In this document: positions 8,506-16,271 of the stretch, piece after piece
How the letters are laid out: the number at the start of each line of letters is the position of its first letter
Numbering within the stretch: the stretch's first letter is position 1
DNA from: a bacterium
GTDB taxonomy: Bacteria; SAR324; XYD2-FULL-50-16
Direction of reading: 5' to 3'
DNA: 32,641 nucleotides
NCBI GenBank assembly: GCA_018830885.1
Contig: JAHJRI010000063.1
Span: forward strand, 1-32,641
Made by a program: the position numbers and the translations under genes
The notes under the pieces: model-generated
What the model saw: the letters and a program-made list of their open reading frames with translations, nothing else
What the model was told of the DNA's origin: nothing
The model's database searches: none

Positions 8506-9819
8506 TTAAAGATATGAACGAAAGATATTTTCCAGCATTTCCTGTTTTCCACTGATTAAAGCCGGTTCTCCATTCTGCAGCACAAACCTTTCCAATTCTT
8601 CAAACGACGTATCGCCTGCGGTGATCTTGCTGCCGATGCCGGAATCATAACTGGCATAGCGGTTTTTGACAAAATCGGAAAAAACGCCTTCATCAATGAT
8701 CTTCTGGGCAATGATCAGCCCCCTGGCAAAGGTGTCCATGCCGCCGATATGGGCATGAAACAGGTCAACCAGATCCGTTGAACCCCGTCTCAGCCGGGCA
8801 TCGAAATTCAGGCCGCCGCTGCCCAGTCCCCCCTGGTGCAGAATAATCAGCATGGCTCGGACTGCTTCGCCCAGATCGTTTGGAAACTGATCCGTATCCC
8901 ACCCCAACAGCAGATCCCCCCGATTGGCATCCACACTGCCGAGTTTTCCCGCCTGGGATGCAATAGCCAGATCATGATCAAAGGAATGACCGGCCAGGGT
9001 CGCATGGTTGGCTTCAATATTCAGTTTAAAATGGTCCAGCAGATCATAACTGCGCAAAAAACTCAGGACGGTGGCGGCATCGAAATCGTACTGGTGTTTT
9101 GTCGGTTCCATCGGTTTCGGTTCGATGAGAAACTGACCTGTAAAACCGATACTTTTTGCATAGTCCACCGCCAGATGAAAGAACCTGGCCAGGTTGTCCT
9201 GTTCCCGTTTCATATCGGTGTTAATCAGTGATTCATAGCCTTCCCTGCCCCCCCAGAACACATAGTTCTCACCACCCAGTTCCCGGGTGGCAGCGATGGC
9301 ATGCCTGACCTGGGCTGCGGCATAGGCAAATACATGGGCATCCGGATTGGTAGCGGCACCGTGGGCATATCGTGGATGTCCAAACAGATTGGCAGTCCCC
9401 CATAAAAGCTTGATGCCGGTTTCCCGCTGTTTCGCCGCTGCTTTTTTGACCATGTGCTCCAGGTTCCTGCAGGATTCCGCGAAAGATGCCCCTTCCGGCG
9501 CCAGGTCGCGGTCATGGAAACAGTAGTATCCGACGCCCAACTTGCTGAAGAACTCAAAGGCGGCATCCAGGGTCTGCTCTGATTCGGTCAGAGGATTGCC
9601 CGCATTTCGCCAACTCCGGCTGAATGTCCCATCCCCGAATGTATCCGCGCCGGTACCCTTGAAACTATGCCAGTAGGCAACTGAAAAGCGCAGGTGGTCC
9701 GCCATGGTTTTGCCGTTAATCATTGCGTTGGCGTCGTAATATCGAAATGAAAGGGGATTTCTGGAGTCCTTCCCCTCGAATTGAATGGGTTGAGAAATTT
9801 CAGGAAAGAATTCAGCCAT
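8506..9819 (-). CDS. xylA: xylose isomerase
   Basis: The protein is 437 aa, the size of class II xylose isomerases. Active-site residues are all present: His 102 and Asp 105 in YYCFHDRD, Glu 233 and Lys 235 in [14 protein letters not shown], Glu 269 and His 272 in [12 protein letters not shown], Asp 297 in DANRGD, and Asp 308/310 in WDTDQFP. It interconverts D-xylose and D-xylulose in the cytoplasm with two divalent metals. The ATG at 9819 is preceded by AAGGG. It is the first enzyme gene of the operon, 10 bases ahead of xylB. Between it and the ROK regulator lies a MITE-like insertion, so it may have gained or lost a private promoter. Confidence 0.96.
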   Translation of the reverse strand: MAEFFPEISQPIQFEGKDSRNPLSFRYYDANAMINGKTMADHLRFSVAYWHSFKGTGADTFGDGTFSRSWRNAGNPLTESEQTLDAAFEFFSKLGVGYYCFHDRDLAPEGASFAESCRNLEHMVKKAAAKQRETGIKLLWGTANLFGHPRYAHGAATNPDAHVFAYAAAQVRHAIAATRELGGENYVFWGGREGYESLINTDMKREQDNLARFFHLAVDYAKSIGFTGQFLIEPKPMEPTKHQYDFDAATVLSFLRSYDLLDHFKLNIEANHATLAGHSFDHDLAIASQAGKLGSVDANRGDLLLGWDTDQFPNDLGEAVRAMLIILHQGGLGSGGLNFDARLRRGSTDLVDLFHAHIGGMDTFARGLIIAQKIIDEGVFSDFVKNRYASYDSGIGSKITAGDTSFEELERFVLQNGEPALISGKQEMLENIFRSYL

Positions 9820-9903
9820 GGTAACCCTTGTGTAAATTTGTTAAACACCTTTTTCAGGCAGTTGACATTGTGCCAGATCCTGGGCCTGGCGTTTATGATA
9901 TAT

Positions 9904-10054
9904 TAAGGGCACCTTGATGAACTGGAACTCATTCAGTATCAAGGGGTTGATGTTTCAGGAACCCTGGAAGCCATGGATGGACTCGTACGTTTCTTGAAAG
10001 ATCAACCCTTTGGTACGGTAAACGTGATCATTTTATTGAATCAAGGTGCCCTTA
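9904..10054. mobile_element. 151-bp MITE-like element with terminal and subterminal inverted repeats
   Basis: TAAGGGCACCTTGAT at 9904-9918 is repeated exactly in inverted form at 10040-10054. A second inverted pair lies inside: 9940-9961 against 9991-10012, matching at 19 of 22 positions. The two arms together cover most of the element. It encodes no protein with a start codon, has no transposase and is short, all as in miniature inverted-repeat elements mobilised in trans. Flanks (GATATAT left, GATAATA right) hint at, but do not prove, a target duplication. The right end coincides with the stop codon of the ROK gene at 10052-10054. The family of the parent IS is not recognised. Confidence 0.72.
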
Positions 10055-11263
10055 GATAATAGGTACAATCCGGTGAACCGGCGACTTATACAGTTCCTGA
10101 AGAACCACAGCCCCGGCTCCCCGCGCCCAGTCCAGCTGGGTCCATTTCTGGATGGAAATATTGGCTTTGATATCGAAATTACTGGATATGTTCCTGTCCA
10201 CTGTTTCAAACATGGGATCGAAGAGCAGCTCTTCCGCTGTCACGCATTTGCCGGTGATGAAGATCTTGACCGGTCCAAAAATACCGGCCAGGTTTGCAAT
10301 ACCGATCCCCAGCGTTTTTCCTGCCAGGCTAAAGATTTCTGTCAAGCCCGGATGGCCATTTTTGGCCGCTTCAATAATCTCCTCCAGGGAAATCTCACCC
10401 GTCCGGTTGCGAACCCATTCTCCCCGTTCTGCCAGCTTCCCGGCTTCCCGCAACAGTGCATTTTCACCTGCCACGGCCTCGATGCACCCCCTTTTACCAC
10501 AACGGCATTCGGGACCGGTTCCATCCACGGTCGTATGTCCAAACTCGGAACCAATACCGCCCTGACCCCGGTAAAGCTGCCCATTGATAACAATACCCAT
10601 GCCCACACCATATTCCAGGGAGACCAGCAGAAAATTGTCGACCCCCCGGCCTTCGCCAAACCACTGTTCTGCCACAGCCAGCGCATTGGCGTCATTCTCG
10701 ACATAGGTCAGCAGATCCAGTCGGTGATGAACCAGCTCCTGCAGATTGGCATTCCGCCATCGATAGTTCGGCAGAAATTTCACCAGTCCGGAGGGTGAAT
10801 CAACCAGGCCGGGAATGCCAATTCCGATCCCGGAAATCTGGTCCTTGTGATATTTCGTGTCCCATAAACAGGCCTGTACAGCCTGGACAATGAGGTCCGC
10901 GATCTCTTCCACCGTATACATCCGGCGAGGCAACGGAACAATATGGGTATTCAGAACAGTGGCTTCAAAGTCGATCAGAACCACGCTGATCTGATGAATG
11001 GCAATCTTGACACCAATCACCACAGCCCCTTCAGGGTTTAATGACAATAGAATGGGACGTCGACCCACATTCGAATTCCCGGATTTCTTCTCCAGAATGA
11101 TCCCATCCCTGATCATTTCAGCCGAGATCCCGGTCACCGTCGCCTGGCTCAGACCCGTGGACCGGGCGATGTCCACCCGGGATATCATTTTTGCCACCCG
11201 AATGGTGTTCAGGATATTAAAGCGGTTGATCACCCGGATTAAATCTCGATTGGCAACTTGCAT
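10052..11263 (-). CDS. ROK-family transcriptional regulator (XylR/NagC-like)
   Basis: The protein is 403 aa. An N-terminal winged helix-turn-helix (about 15-65, with SRVDIARSTGLSQATVTGIS) precedes a ROK sugar-sensor domain. The zinc motif contains His 243 and Cys 253, 255 and 260 within ECRCGKRGC. VENDANALA and the GMGIVINGQLYRG glycine-rich segment are also present. By family and position it should sense a sugar and repress the xyl operon, and possibly itself. ATG 11263 is preferred because the upstream extension to 11326 lacks family features. The TAA stop is contributed by the end of the MITE-like element, so the last residues may differ from the ancestral protein, although the protein is of normal length. 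Confidence 0.9.
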   Translation of the reverse strand: MQVANRDLIRVINRFNILNTIRVAKMISRVDIARSTGLSQATVTGISAEMIRDGIILEKKSGNSNVGRRPILLSLNPEGAVVIGVKIAIHQISVVLIDFEATVLNTHIVPLPRRMYTVEEIADLIVQAVQACLWDTKYHKDQISGIGIGIPGLVDSPSGLVKFLPNYRWRNANLQELVHHRLDLLTYVENDANALAVAEQWFGEGRGVDNFLLVSLEYGVGMGIVINGQLYRGQGGIGSEFGHTTVDGTGPECRCGKRGCIEAVAGENALLREAGKLAERGEWVRNRTGEISLEEIIEAAKNGHPGLTEIFSLAGKTLGIGIANLAGIFGPVKIFITGKCVTAEELLFDPMFETVDRNISSNFDIKANISIQKWTQLDWARGAGAVVLQELYKSPVHRIVPII

Positions 11264-11407
11264 ACACTGGTCATCCCTTGAAATTAAACCGTTCCAATAC
11301 CCACAAAGGGCCTCAGATCCCATCAAACCGAATCCCGGTTTTAATGCCTCACTGGAAACGACTCCAACGGATTTGCTTCAATGATAAACGTTGATAATTT
11401 ACTCAGT

Positions 11408-11466
11408 GAATTAATGTTACAACTTCTTGAAAACCCTGTAAATAGCAAATGAATTAACTGTAACAA
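11408..11466 (-). promoter_or_regulatory. candidate ROK/xyl operon promoter with repeated operator-like sequence
   Basis: Read on the minus strand, TTGTTA (complement of 11461-11466) and TATTTA (complement of 11439-11444) are separated by 16 bases and resemble -35/-10 boxes. A repeated word overlaps them: GAATTAACTGTAACAA at 11451-11466, overlapping the -35 box, and GAATTAATGTTACAA at 11408-11422, near the expected transcript start. The copies are about 43 bases apart, close to four helical turns. This is a sensible arrangement for autoregulation by the ROK protein, but both the promoter and the binding are inferred. Confidence 0.38.
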
Positions 11467-11616
11467 TAGACTTATTAATGTGAATAGACTAATACACAAG
11501 CAATCAATATAAGCTCCGAAGTCTAGTTAGTTCAGTGAATCAAATAATTGCTGATTAGAGTTTTTTTGTCAATCACAAAATTGCTCAGGTATTTAAATTT
11601 TCACCGGCAGTGGATG

Positions 11617-11647
11617 GAGAAACCGGTTTTTTGTATTAACCGTTCTC
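11617..11647. other. hairpin in the long intergenic region
   Basis: GAGAA at 11617-11621 plus CGGTT at 11624-11628 pair with AACCG at 11638-11642 and TTCTC at 11643-11647, with a two-base bulge and a 9-base loop. A short T-run follows on the plus strand at about 11654. It could be a weak terminator or a random AT-rich fold. The rest of 11264-11772 is AT-rich, and apart from this hairpin and the promoter/repeat region just described I see no gene in it. Confidence 0.25.
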
Positions 11648-11772
11648 ATTGAGTTTTTGTGAAAACAATTTTGAGGATTTTGAAATGTCTCCGGGCAGTC
11701 TTTGATTTTTCTTCACATTCAAAACATGAACTGCTAGTTAGGTCCCGATATTAGGCCCTTATACGGTTTTTT

Positions 11773-11833
11773 GAGCAAATGCTCTATTTTTATTGACTTT
11801 GACTGCCGTCGATGTTATTAAGGGCATATGCTC
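11773..11833 (+). promoter_or_regulatory. sigma70-like promoter flanked by two near-palindromic operator-like sites
   Basis: TTGACT at 11793-11798 and TATTAA at 11816-11821 are separated by exactly 17 bases, a strong -35/-10 match. GAGCAAATGCTC (11773-11784) lies just upstream of the -35. GGGCATATGCTC (11822-11833) lies just downstream of the -10, over the expected start. The two words agree at 10 of 12 bases and each is nearly self-complementary, as expected for dimer-binding operators. This is the probable promoter of the redox operon beginning at 12067. The regulator is not identified. Confidence 0.6.
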
Positions 11834-11966
11834 GAAAAATACTGCTCCATCGAGGAAACCGTTTCAACGAGGAGCCCCCTTCATGGGTCCCATCACGCTT
11901 CTGGGTCAAACTGGACGAAAATGAGTGCACCAGCTGAGAGACCTGCGTCGGGCGAAGCCCGTTTTT
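11828..11966 (+). ncRNA. predicted ~140-nt leader RNA or small RNA ending in a terminator
   Basis: Transcription from the promoter at 11793-11821 should start near 11828 and meet an intrinsic terminator at 11949-11966, before the first gene at 12067. The interval can form helices: CTCC with GGAG around an AAAC/GTTT core at about 11844-11874, then CCCA/TGGG and CTGG/CCAG pairings. That fits either an attenuated 5' leader or a stand-alone small RNA. It does not match any riboswitch consensus I recognise. A weak minus-strand frame across it is judged spurious. Confidence 0.35.
11949..11966 (+). terminator. intrinsic terminator upstream of the redox operon
   Basis: CGGGC (11949-11953), loop GAA, GCCCG (11957-11961), then TTTTT (11962-11966) make a compact GC-rich hairpin plus T-run on the plus strand. 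It lies between a good promoter and the first gene of the operon, so read-through or antitermination would be needed for expression from that promoter. Confidence 0.65.
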
Positions 11967-12066
11967 GACATCGCACTTGTTTTTACCATTATAAAAATAA
12001 CATTTGGACCACGTTCCCTGTTTTGAAAAATTCACAGAAAATTCTGAAATTAAAGGAGATTGAACG

Positions 12067-13107
12067 ATGACAGAATTAATTTTCGACGAAAACAAGTGCT
12101 TTGCTTGCGGCACTTATGACTGCCTGACCAAATGCCAGTATATGGATATTGACGCAGATACGGCAAAGGTGGAAATCGAAAAGATCATCAACCAGGAAGA
12201 TTCGTTTGTGTTGCACGACTGCGTGACCTGTTATGCCTGCGAGGAGTATTGCCAAAACGGAAACCACCCGTTTTATCTGATCGTGCGACAGCAGGAGGAA
12301 TTGGATCTGCCACCCTTGCCTGAACCGCTGATAAAGAGAGGCGTTCAAATGGGCATCCCGTTCCGGGGAGAACCTGAAATACAGGAGATCAAAGGGCCGG
12401 CACTCAATCTGGGGGTATTCAGCTCTCTGGGTAACATGACAAGGGGGAAGCTTTTTGAGGGGTTGCCAATCATATCGCATGATCCACGCAAGATGTTTCA
12501 CTATTTTTGTCAACTGATGTATCTGCATTATGCCAGGACATCGGTTATTAATGAAAAACTCCCTGCGATCATGGAAACCATTGCCGCGCACAAGGCTGAC
12601 GAGGTGATTCATTTCCATGATGAATGTTATGGAACATATGTTTCGTATGCTCCCGCCTTTGGTATTGATGTTCCCTTTAAATCTGTTCATCTGTTTGAAT
12701 ATCTATACAACAAACTGCTTGAACTGAAAGATGAAATCAAACCCTTGAACTACAAGGTAGCCTATCAACGCCCCTGCTCATCCAGGCTCTCTCCGGACAA
12801 ATACCCATTTGTAGAGAAGATTTTCGATCTGATTGGAGTAGAGAGTGTTGAACGGGAATATGTCGGTGAAAATGCCCTCTGTTGCGGTGCTACCATAGCC
12901 GGACAGAAGAAAAAAGGCAGCCGCCGGTTTACGCTCGATCTGCAGGAGAAGAATATAAACGACATGAAAGACGCCGGGGCAGAGCTTTGTGTTTTTAACT
13001 GCCCAGCCTGTATGCAGACCCTGGGCAAACCGGTTGCCAAAAAAGGTATCATGCCCATTTTTATGAGTGATCTTTGCCGCCTGGCGATAGGGGAAAAAAC
13101 TACCTAA
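12067..13107 (+). CDS. 4Fe-4S/CCG-domain iron-sulfur oxidoreductase subunit (first of pair)
   Basis: The protein is 346 aa and soluble. The N-terminus carries two cluster motifs: an unusual C11-x2-C14-x4-C19-x3-C23 and a standard C52-x2-C55-x2-C58-x3-C62. The C-terminal half holds one complete CCG cysteine set (C237, C272-C273, C312, C315) like those of HdrB/HdrD, GlcF and LldE. The first CCG half is reduced to a lone Cys in FHDECYG (187). Such subunits pass electrons between a flavoprotein and a quinone, thiol or membrane carrier. AAAGGAG precedes the ATG. It is the first gene of a five-gene operon, 13 bases ahead of the FAD oxidase. The partner and acceptor are unknown. Confidence 0.85.
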   Translation: MTELIFDENKCFACGTYDCLTKCQYMDIDADTAKVEIEKIINQEDSFVLHDCVTCYACEEYCQNGNHPFYLIVRQQEELDLPPLPEPLIKRGVQMGIPFRGEPEIQEIKGPALNLGVFSSLGNMTRGKLFEGLPIISHDPRKMFHYFCQLMYLHYARTSVINEKLPAIMETIAAHKADEVIHFHDECYGTYVSYAPAFGIDVPFKSVHLFEYLYNKLLELKDEIKPLNYKVAYQRPCSSRLSPDKYPFVEKIFDLIGVESVEREYVGENALCCGATIAGQKKKGSRRFTLDLQEKNINDMKDAGAELCVFNCPACMQTLGKPVAKKGIMPIFMSDLCRLAIGEKTT

Positions 13108-13120
13108 GGGAGAAACCACC

Positions 13121-14482
13121 ATGAATTCTGCTATTTATAAGTCTCTGGTTGAGATAGTTGGCGAAGATTATGCTTCCGATCGGCCCGAGGAACTTTTTAC
13201 CTATTCCAAGGATTTGGGGACGAGTGAGCCCAAATGGCCTGATTATGTGGCCGCTCCTAAATCCGTGGAGGAGCTGCAAAAAATTATTTTATTGGCCAAC
13301 GAGGCTAAAATTTCCATTGTCCCCCTGGGCGGCGGCCTGTCTCTTGCCGGGATTGCCCTGCCTTTGCACGGTGGTATCCTGATCGACATGAAGCGGATGG
13401 ATGAAATTATCGAAGTGAACGGAAAAGCCAGGTATGCCCTGGTTGAAGCGGGTGTATCCCAGGGTAAACTGTTCGCTTACCTGAAAAAACATCATCCCAC
13501 CCTGGCCCATTCCCTGCCGGATGCGCCACCGGCTGCGACCATCGGAGGGAATATAGCCATACACGGACAGGGAGATCTGGCCCATCCCCATGGTTTTAAC
13601 TCTGATATGATTAACGGTCTGGAAGTGATTCTACCTACCGGTGAAATATGCCGTTTTGGCTCTTGTTCGATAGGCTCGGGCTGGTTTACCCAGCATCCGC
13701 TGCCTGATATGGCATTTTTCCTGGGATGGGGTGGCACTACGGGCATTATCACCAAGGTATCGCTCAGGCTTTTTCCCTGTAAAAAAATCAGGGAGCTTGA
13801 CATGTTGGTGGTTACTGATGAGGAATTGGTTCCGGATATTTTTCACGAGATCACCCACGTGGGCATGACCGAAGATCTGGTGGTTTTCAGCCAGGCGATT
13901 CCACCCATGACAGATAGACTTCACCATATCATTAATAATATTTCCGGAGACAGTGAGGAGGAACTCGAATTTAAGAGGCGCTTGATATACGATGACAGGC
14001 TTTCCAAATTCATTGAGCAGGGAACCGTGGGCATCGTAGCTACATCGCAGGATCTTGAAAAACCGTCCGTTACCAAGACTGCTGATTGGAGAAAAGGGGG
14101 TGGTTTTGAATATGTCGGCTCGGTTTTCCCGGTAGCCGCTTATCCTGAATTGTACAGAAAGGGAGTTGAAATCTCAACCAGACACGAAATACCCTATACA
14201 GTGACTGGACGGGTGATTGGAGCCAACCACGCTATCATGTTCTCTTGGTCTTATGCCTTTAACCGGGCAGATCCGAAATCGGTCCAACATGCCAACGAAG
14301 CCCTGCATGAAACCGATGACCTGGTCCTGGAATTTGGAGGTACGATCTGGAAGCCGGCAGTCTACGGACAGCAGATTGTGATGAAGCATATGGACGCAAA
14401 CACCCTGGCGTTAATGAAAAAACTAAAAAATATGGTGGACCCGAATAATATTATGAACCCCGGAAACTGGGAGGTAGCATGA
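13121..14482 (+). CDS. FAD-linked oxidase, GlcD/VAO-PCMH family
   Basis: The 453-aa protein has a PCMH-type FAD-binding domain at about 35-215. It shows the pyrophosphate-binding segment VPLGGGLSLAG, GGILIDMKRMDEI, and the FAD loop DAPPAATIGGNIAIHGQG. The family C-terminal motif NIMNPGNWEV is also present. Relatives oxidise D-lactate, glycolate, other 2-hydroxyacids, sn-glycerol 3-phosphate or p-cresol-type alcohols. It is flanked by two CCG iron-sulfur subunits, so electrons probably leave through them rather than to oxygen. GGGAG precedes the start, and its TGA overlaps the next ATG, so the complex is translationally coupled. The substrate cannot be read from the sequence. Confidence 0.88.
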   Translation: MNSAIYKSLVEIVGEDYASDRPEELFTYSKDLGTSEPKWPDYVAAPKSVEELQKIILLANEAKISIVPLGGGLSLAGIALPLHGGILIDMKRMDEIIEVNGKARYALVEAGVSQGKLFAYLKKHHPTLAHSLPDAPPAATIGGNIAIHGQGDLAHPHGFNSDMINGLEVILPTGEICRFGSCSIGSGWFTQHPLPDMAFFLGWGGTTGIITKVSLRLFPCKKIRELDMLVVTDEELVPDIFHEITHVGMTEDLVVFSQAIPPMTDRLHHIINNISGDSEEELEFKRRLIYDDRLSKFIEQGTVGIVATSQDLEKPSVTKTADWRKGGGFEYVGSVFPVAAYPELYRKGVEISTRHEIPYTVTGRVIGANHAIMFSWSYAFNRADPKSVQHANEALHETDDLVLEFGGTIWKPAVYGQQIVMKHMDANTLALMKKLKNMVDPNNIMNPGNWEVA

Positions 14483-15654
14483 CAGCAAAGATAGAGTATA
14501 AATATGATGACATGATCCATCGTTGCTTCCGTTGTGGTTATTGCAAGTTTCCAGCTGACTGGAGTGATGTGACCAATTGCCCGTCCTACGCCCGGTTTCG
14601 TTTGGAGAGTTATTCGTCCGGCGGACGATTGTGGTTGATCAGGGCTTGGGTCAATGGAGAAATCGAGTGGTCTGAAAATTTAGCCAAGATCGTATACTCC
14701 TGTACTGCCTGCAAGAACTGTGAGGAAAAATGTCCCATCAGCTTCAGCGACAATCTGGTGAATATGGTTATTGCAGCCAGAAGTGCCATGGTTGAAACGG
14801 GGTTGCTGCCATCAGCGGTTAAGAGTTTTCTGAAGAATGTCCATCTGCACGGCAATCCATACGGCCTTGCTGGTAAAAAAAGAAGCCAATGGATGGAAGG
14901 TACGGGAATCGAACAATATCAAGACCAGGAATTCCTATATTATGTCGGGGATGAGGGTTCTTACGATACCAGAGCTCAAAGTGCCGCCAAAGCGCTGGGA
15001 GAACTGCTGTTGAAAGCGGGTGTCTCTTTTGGCGTCCTCGGAAACCAGGAGATTTCAGACGGCAACGAGGTCGAAACCCTGGGGGAAGACGGGCTGCTGG
15101 AAGAACTGGCTAAAAAAAATATCAAACAGTTCAAAGATCTGGGAGTCAAAAAGGTCATCACCCTGTCACCGCATTCGTTCAATGTGTTTAAAAACAGCTA
15201 TCCGAAATTTGGGGGTGAGTTCGCGATATTTCACTACACCCAGATCCTTCCGCAACTTTTTCAATCAGGAAAGCTTGAGAAACCTGCCGGTTTGAATATG
15301 AAGGTAACCTATCATGATCCGTGCTTCCTGGGGCGCTGGAACGGAGAATATAATGCCCCCAGAACTCTGCTGAAAGACCTGGATGGAGTCGAGCTGACGG
15401 AAATGGGACAGAACAAAAAAAGTTCCCTCTGCTGCGGTGGCGGTAGTGGAAACTTTTATACCGATTTGCTGGGGGGTAGTGAAGACAGCCCTGCCAGAAT
15501 CCGTGTCAGGCAAGCCCATGAGACCGGAGCTCAGGTTCTGGCAGTCGCCTGCCCCAACTGCCTGACCATGCTTGAGGACGCGGTCAAGGTCGAAGGCTTG
15601 GAGGAAAAGCTGCAGGTGAAAGATATTTCCGAGATTCTAAACGGTTCAGAATAG
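14479..15654 (+). CDS. 4Fe-4S/CCG-domain iron-sulfur oxidoreductase subunit (second of pair)
   Basis: The 391-aa protein has two N-terminal clusters: C16, C19, C22 with a distant C34, and C75-x2-C78-x2-C81-x3-C85-P. The C-terminal CCG motif is intact (C282, C318-C319, C358, C361). The first CCG half aligns well with HdrD/GlcF-type proteins but has lost its cysteines: the usual CPHCFN reads SPHSFN (Ser 230 and 233), and the upstream cysteine region reads NQEISDGNE. So only one of two possible CCG clusters can form. The ATG overlaps the oxidase stop (ATGA). It is presumed to be the second electron-transfer subunit of the flavoenzyme complex. It has no membrane segments. Confidence 0.87.
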   Translation: MTAKIEYKYDDMIHRCFRCGYCKFPADWSDVTNCPSYARFRLESYSSGGRLWLIRAWVNGEIEWSENLAKIVYSCTACKNCEEKCPISFSDNLVNMVIAARSAMVETGLLPSAVKSFLKNVHLHGNPYGLAGKKRSQWMEGTGIEQYQDQEFLYYVGDEGSYDTRAQSAAKALGELLLKAGVSFGVLGNQEISDGNEVETLGEDGLLEELAKKNIKQFKDLGVKKVITLSPHSFNVFKNSYPKFGGEFAIFHYTQILPQLFQSGKLEKPAGLNMKVTYHDPCFLGRWNGEYNAPRTLLKDLDGVELTEMGQNKKSSLCCGGGSGNFYTDLLGGSEDSPARIRVRQAHETGAQVLAVACPNCLTMLEDAVKVEGLEEKLQVKDISEILNGSE

Positions 15655-15690
15655 GCAAATATTAAACGCTGATGATTGATTGGAGATTTT

Positions 15691-16212
15691 ATGATAAAGA
15701 AATACCCGGGAGAAAAAGCGGATGCCATTTTAGATAAGGTATACGACGCTGCTGAGCAAAATGAAAAAAATTGCACCGGTTGTGCTCAAACGACCTTGGC
15801 CGCCCTTATGGACTCATTGGAAATTGAAAATGACGATGTTTTTAAAGCGGCCAGTGGCATGGCGGACGGATTCGGGCTGTCCGGAGGTGGGTCTTGCGGC
15901 GCACTTAGCGGAGGGGCCATGGCCATTGGATTGGTTTTCGGCAGGGGGCGTAAAGATTTTTCGGATCAAATGGCGGCCATGAAATCCTATCTGCTGGTAA
16001 ATGAATTGTATCAGGATTTTATCAATCGTTACGGAAGCTGCCGCTGCTATGATATTCAGCAGCGGCTAATGGGGAGAACCTTCAACCTTTTTGATCCAAA
16101 AGAGCTGAAGGAGGCGTCCAAACTTGGAATGATAGATCACTGTTCTAAGGTAGTCGGGAATAGCGCCCGAAAGAGCATGGAAATAATTTTAAATAATCTG
16201 GAGGAGGAATAA
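15691..16212 (+). CDS. C_GCAxxG_C_C family redox protein
   Basis: This 173-aa protein carries the signature cysteines of the family: C28 and C31 in NCTGCAQTT, C69 in GGGSCGALSGG, C117 and C119 in GSCRCYD, and C151 in DHCSK. The Gly-rich AASGMADGFGLSGGG segment is also typical. Such proteins are common in anaerobes beside oxidoreductases, and their chemistry is poorly defined (probably disulfide or metal redox). ATG 15691 with GGAG five bases upstream is preferred to the in-frame TTG at 15676. It lies 36 bases after the second Fe-S subunit and probably belongs to the same operon. Confidence 0.87.
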   Translation: MIKKYPGEKADAILDKVYDAAEQNEKNCTGCAQTTLAALMDSLEIENDDVFKAASGMADGFGLSGGGSCGALSGGAMAIGLVFGRGRKDFSDQMAAMKSYLLVNELYQDFINRYGSCRCYDIQQRLMGRTFNLFDPKELKEASKLGMIDHCSKVVGNSARKSMEIILNNLEEE

Positions 16213-16271
16213 GTCCTTTCAAATTCTAGGAGTTTTAGGTCTTTAAAATATTAAACAGGGAGAAGTTGCAG

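Noticed and set aside
9907..10059. Stop-free frame of about 50 codons on the plus strand inside the MITE-like element
   Set aside because: It lacks a start codon, and its sequence is explained by the inverted repeat arms; at most it is decayed coding sequence of a parent element.
10152..10565. 137-codon plus-strand frame opposite the ROK gene
   Set aside because: It is antisense to the well-supported regulator with its zinc motif and has no features of its own.
11828..11966. Known riboswitch upstream of the redox operon
   Set aside because: I compared it by eye with TPP, cobalamin, c-di-GMP and SAM-type consensus cores and found no match; it is kept only as an unassigned leader.
11790..12113. 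107-codon minus-strand open frame over the redox-operon leader
   Set aside because: It lies across the promoter, the terminator hairpin and the start of the 12067 gene, has no ribosome binding site and resembles no family.
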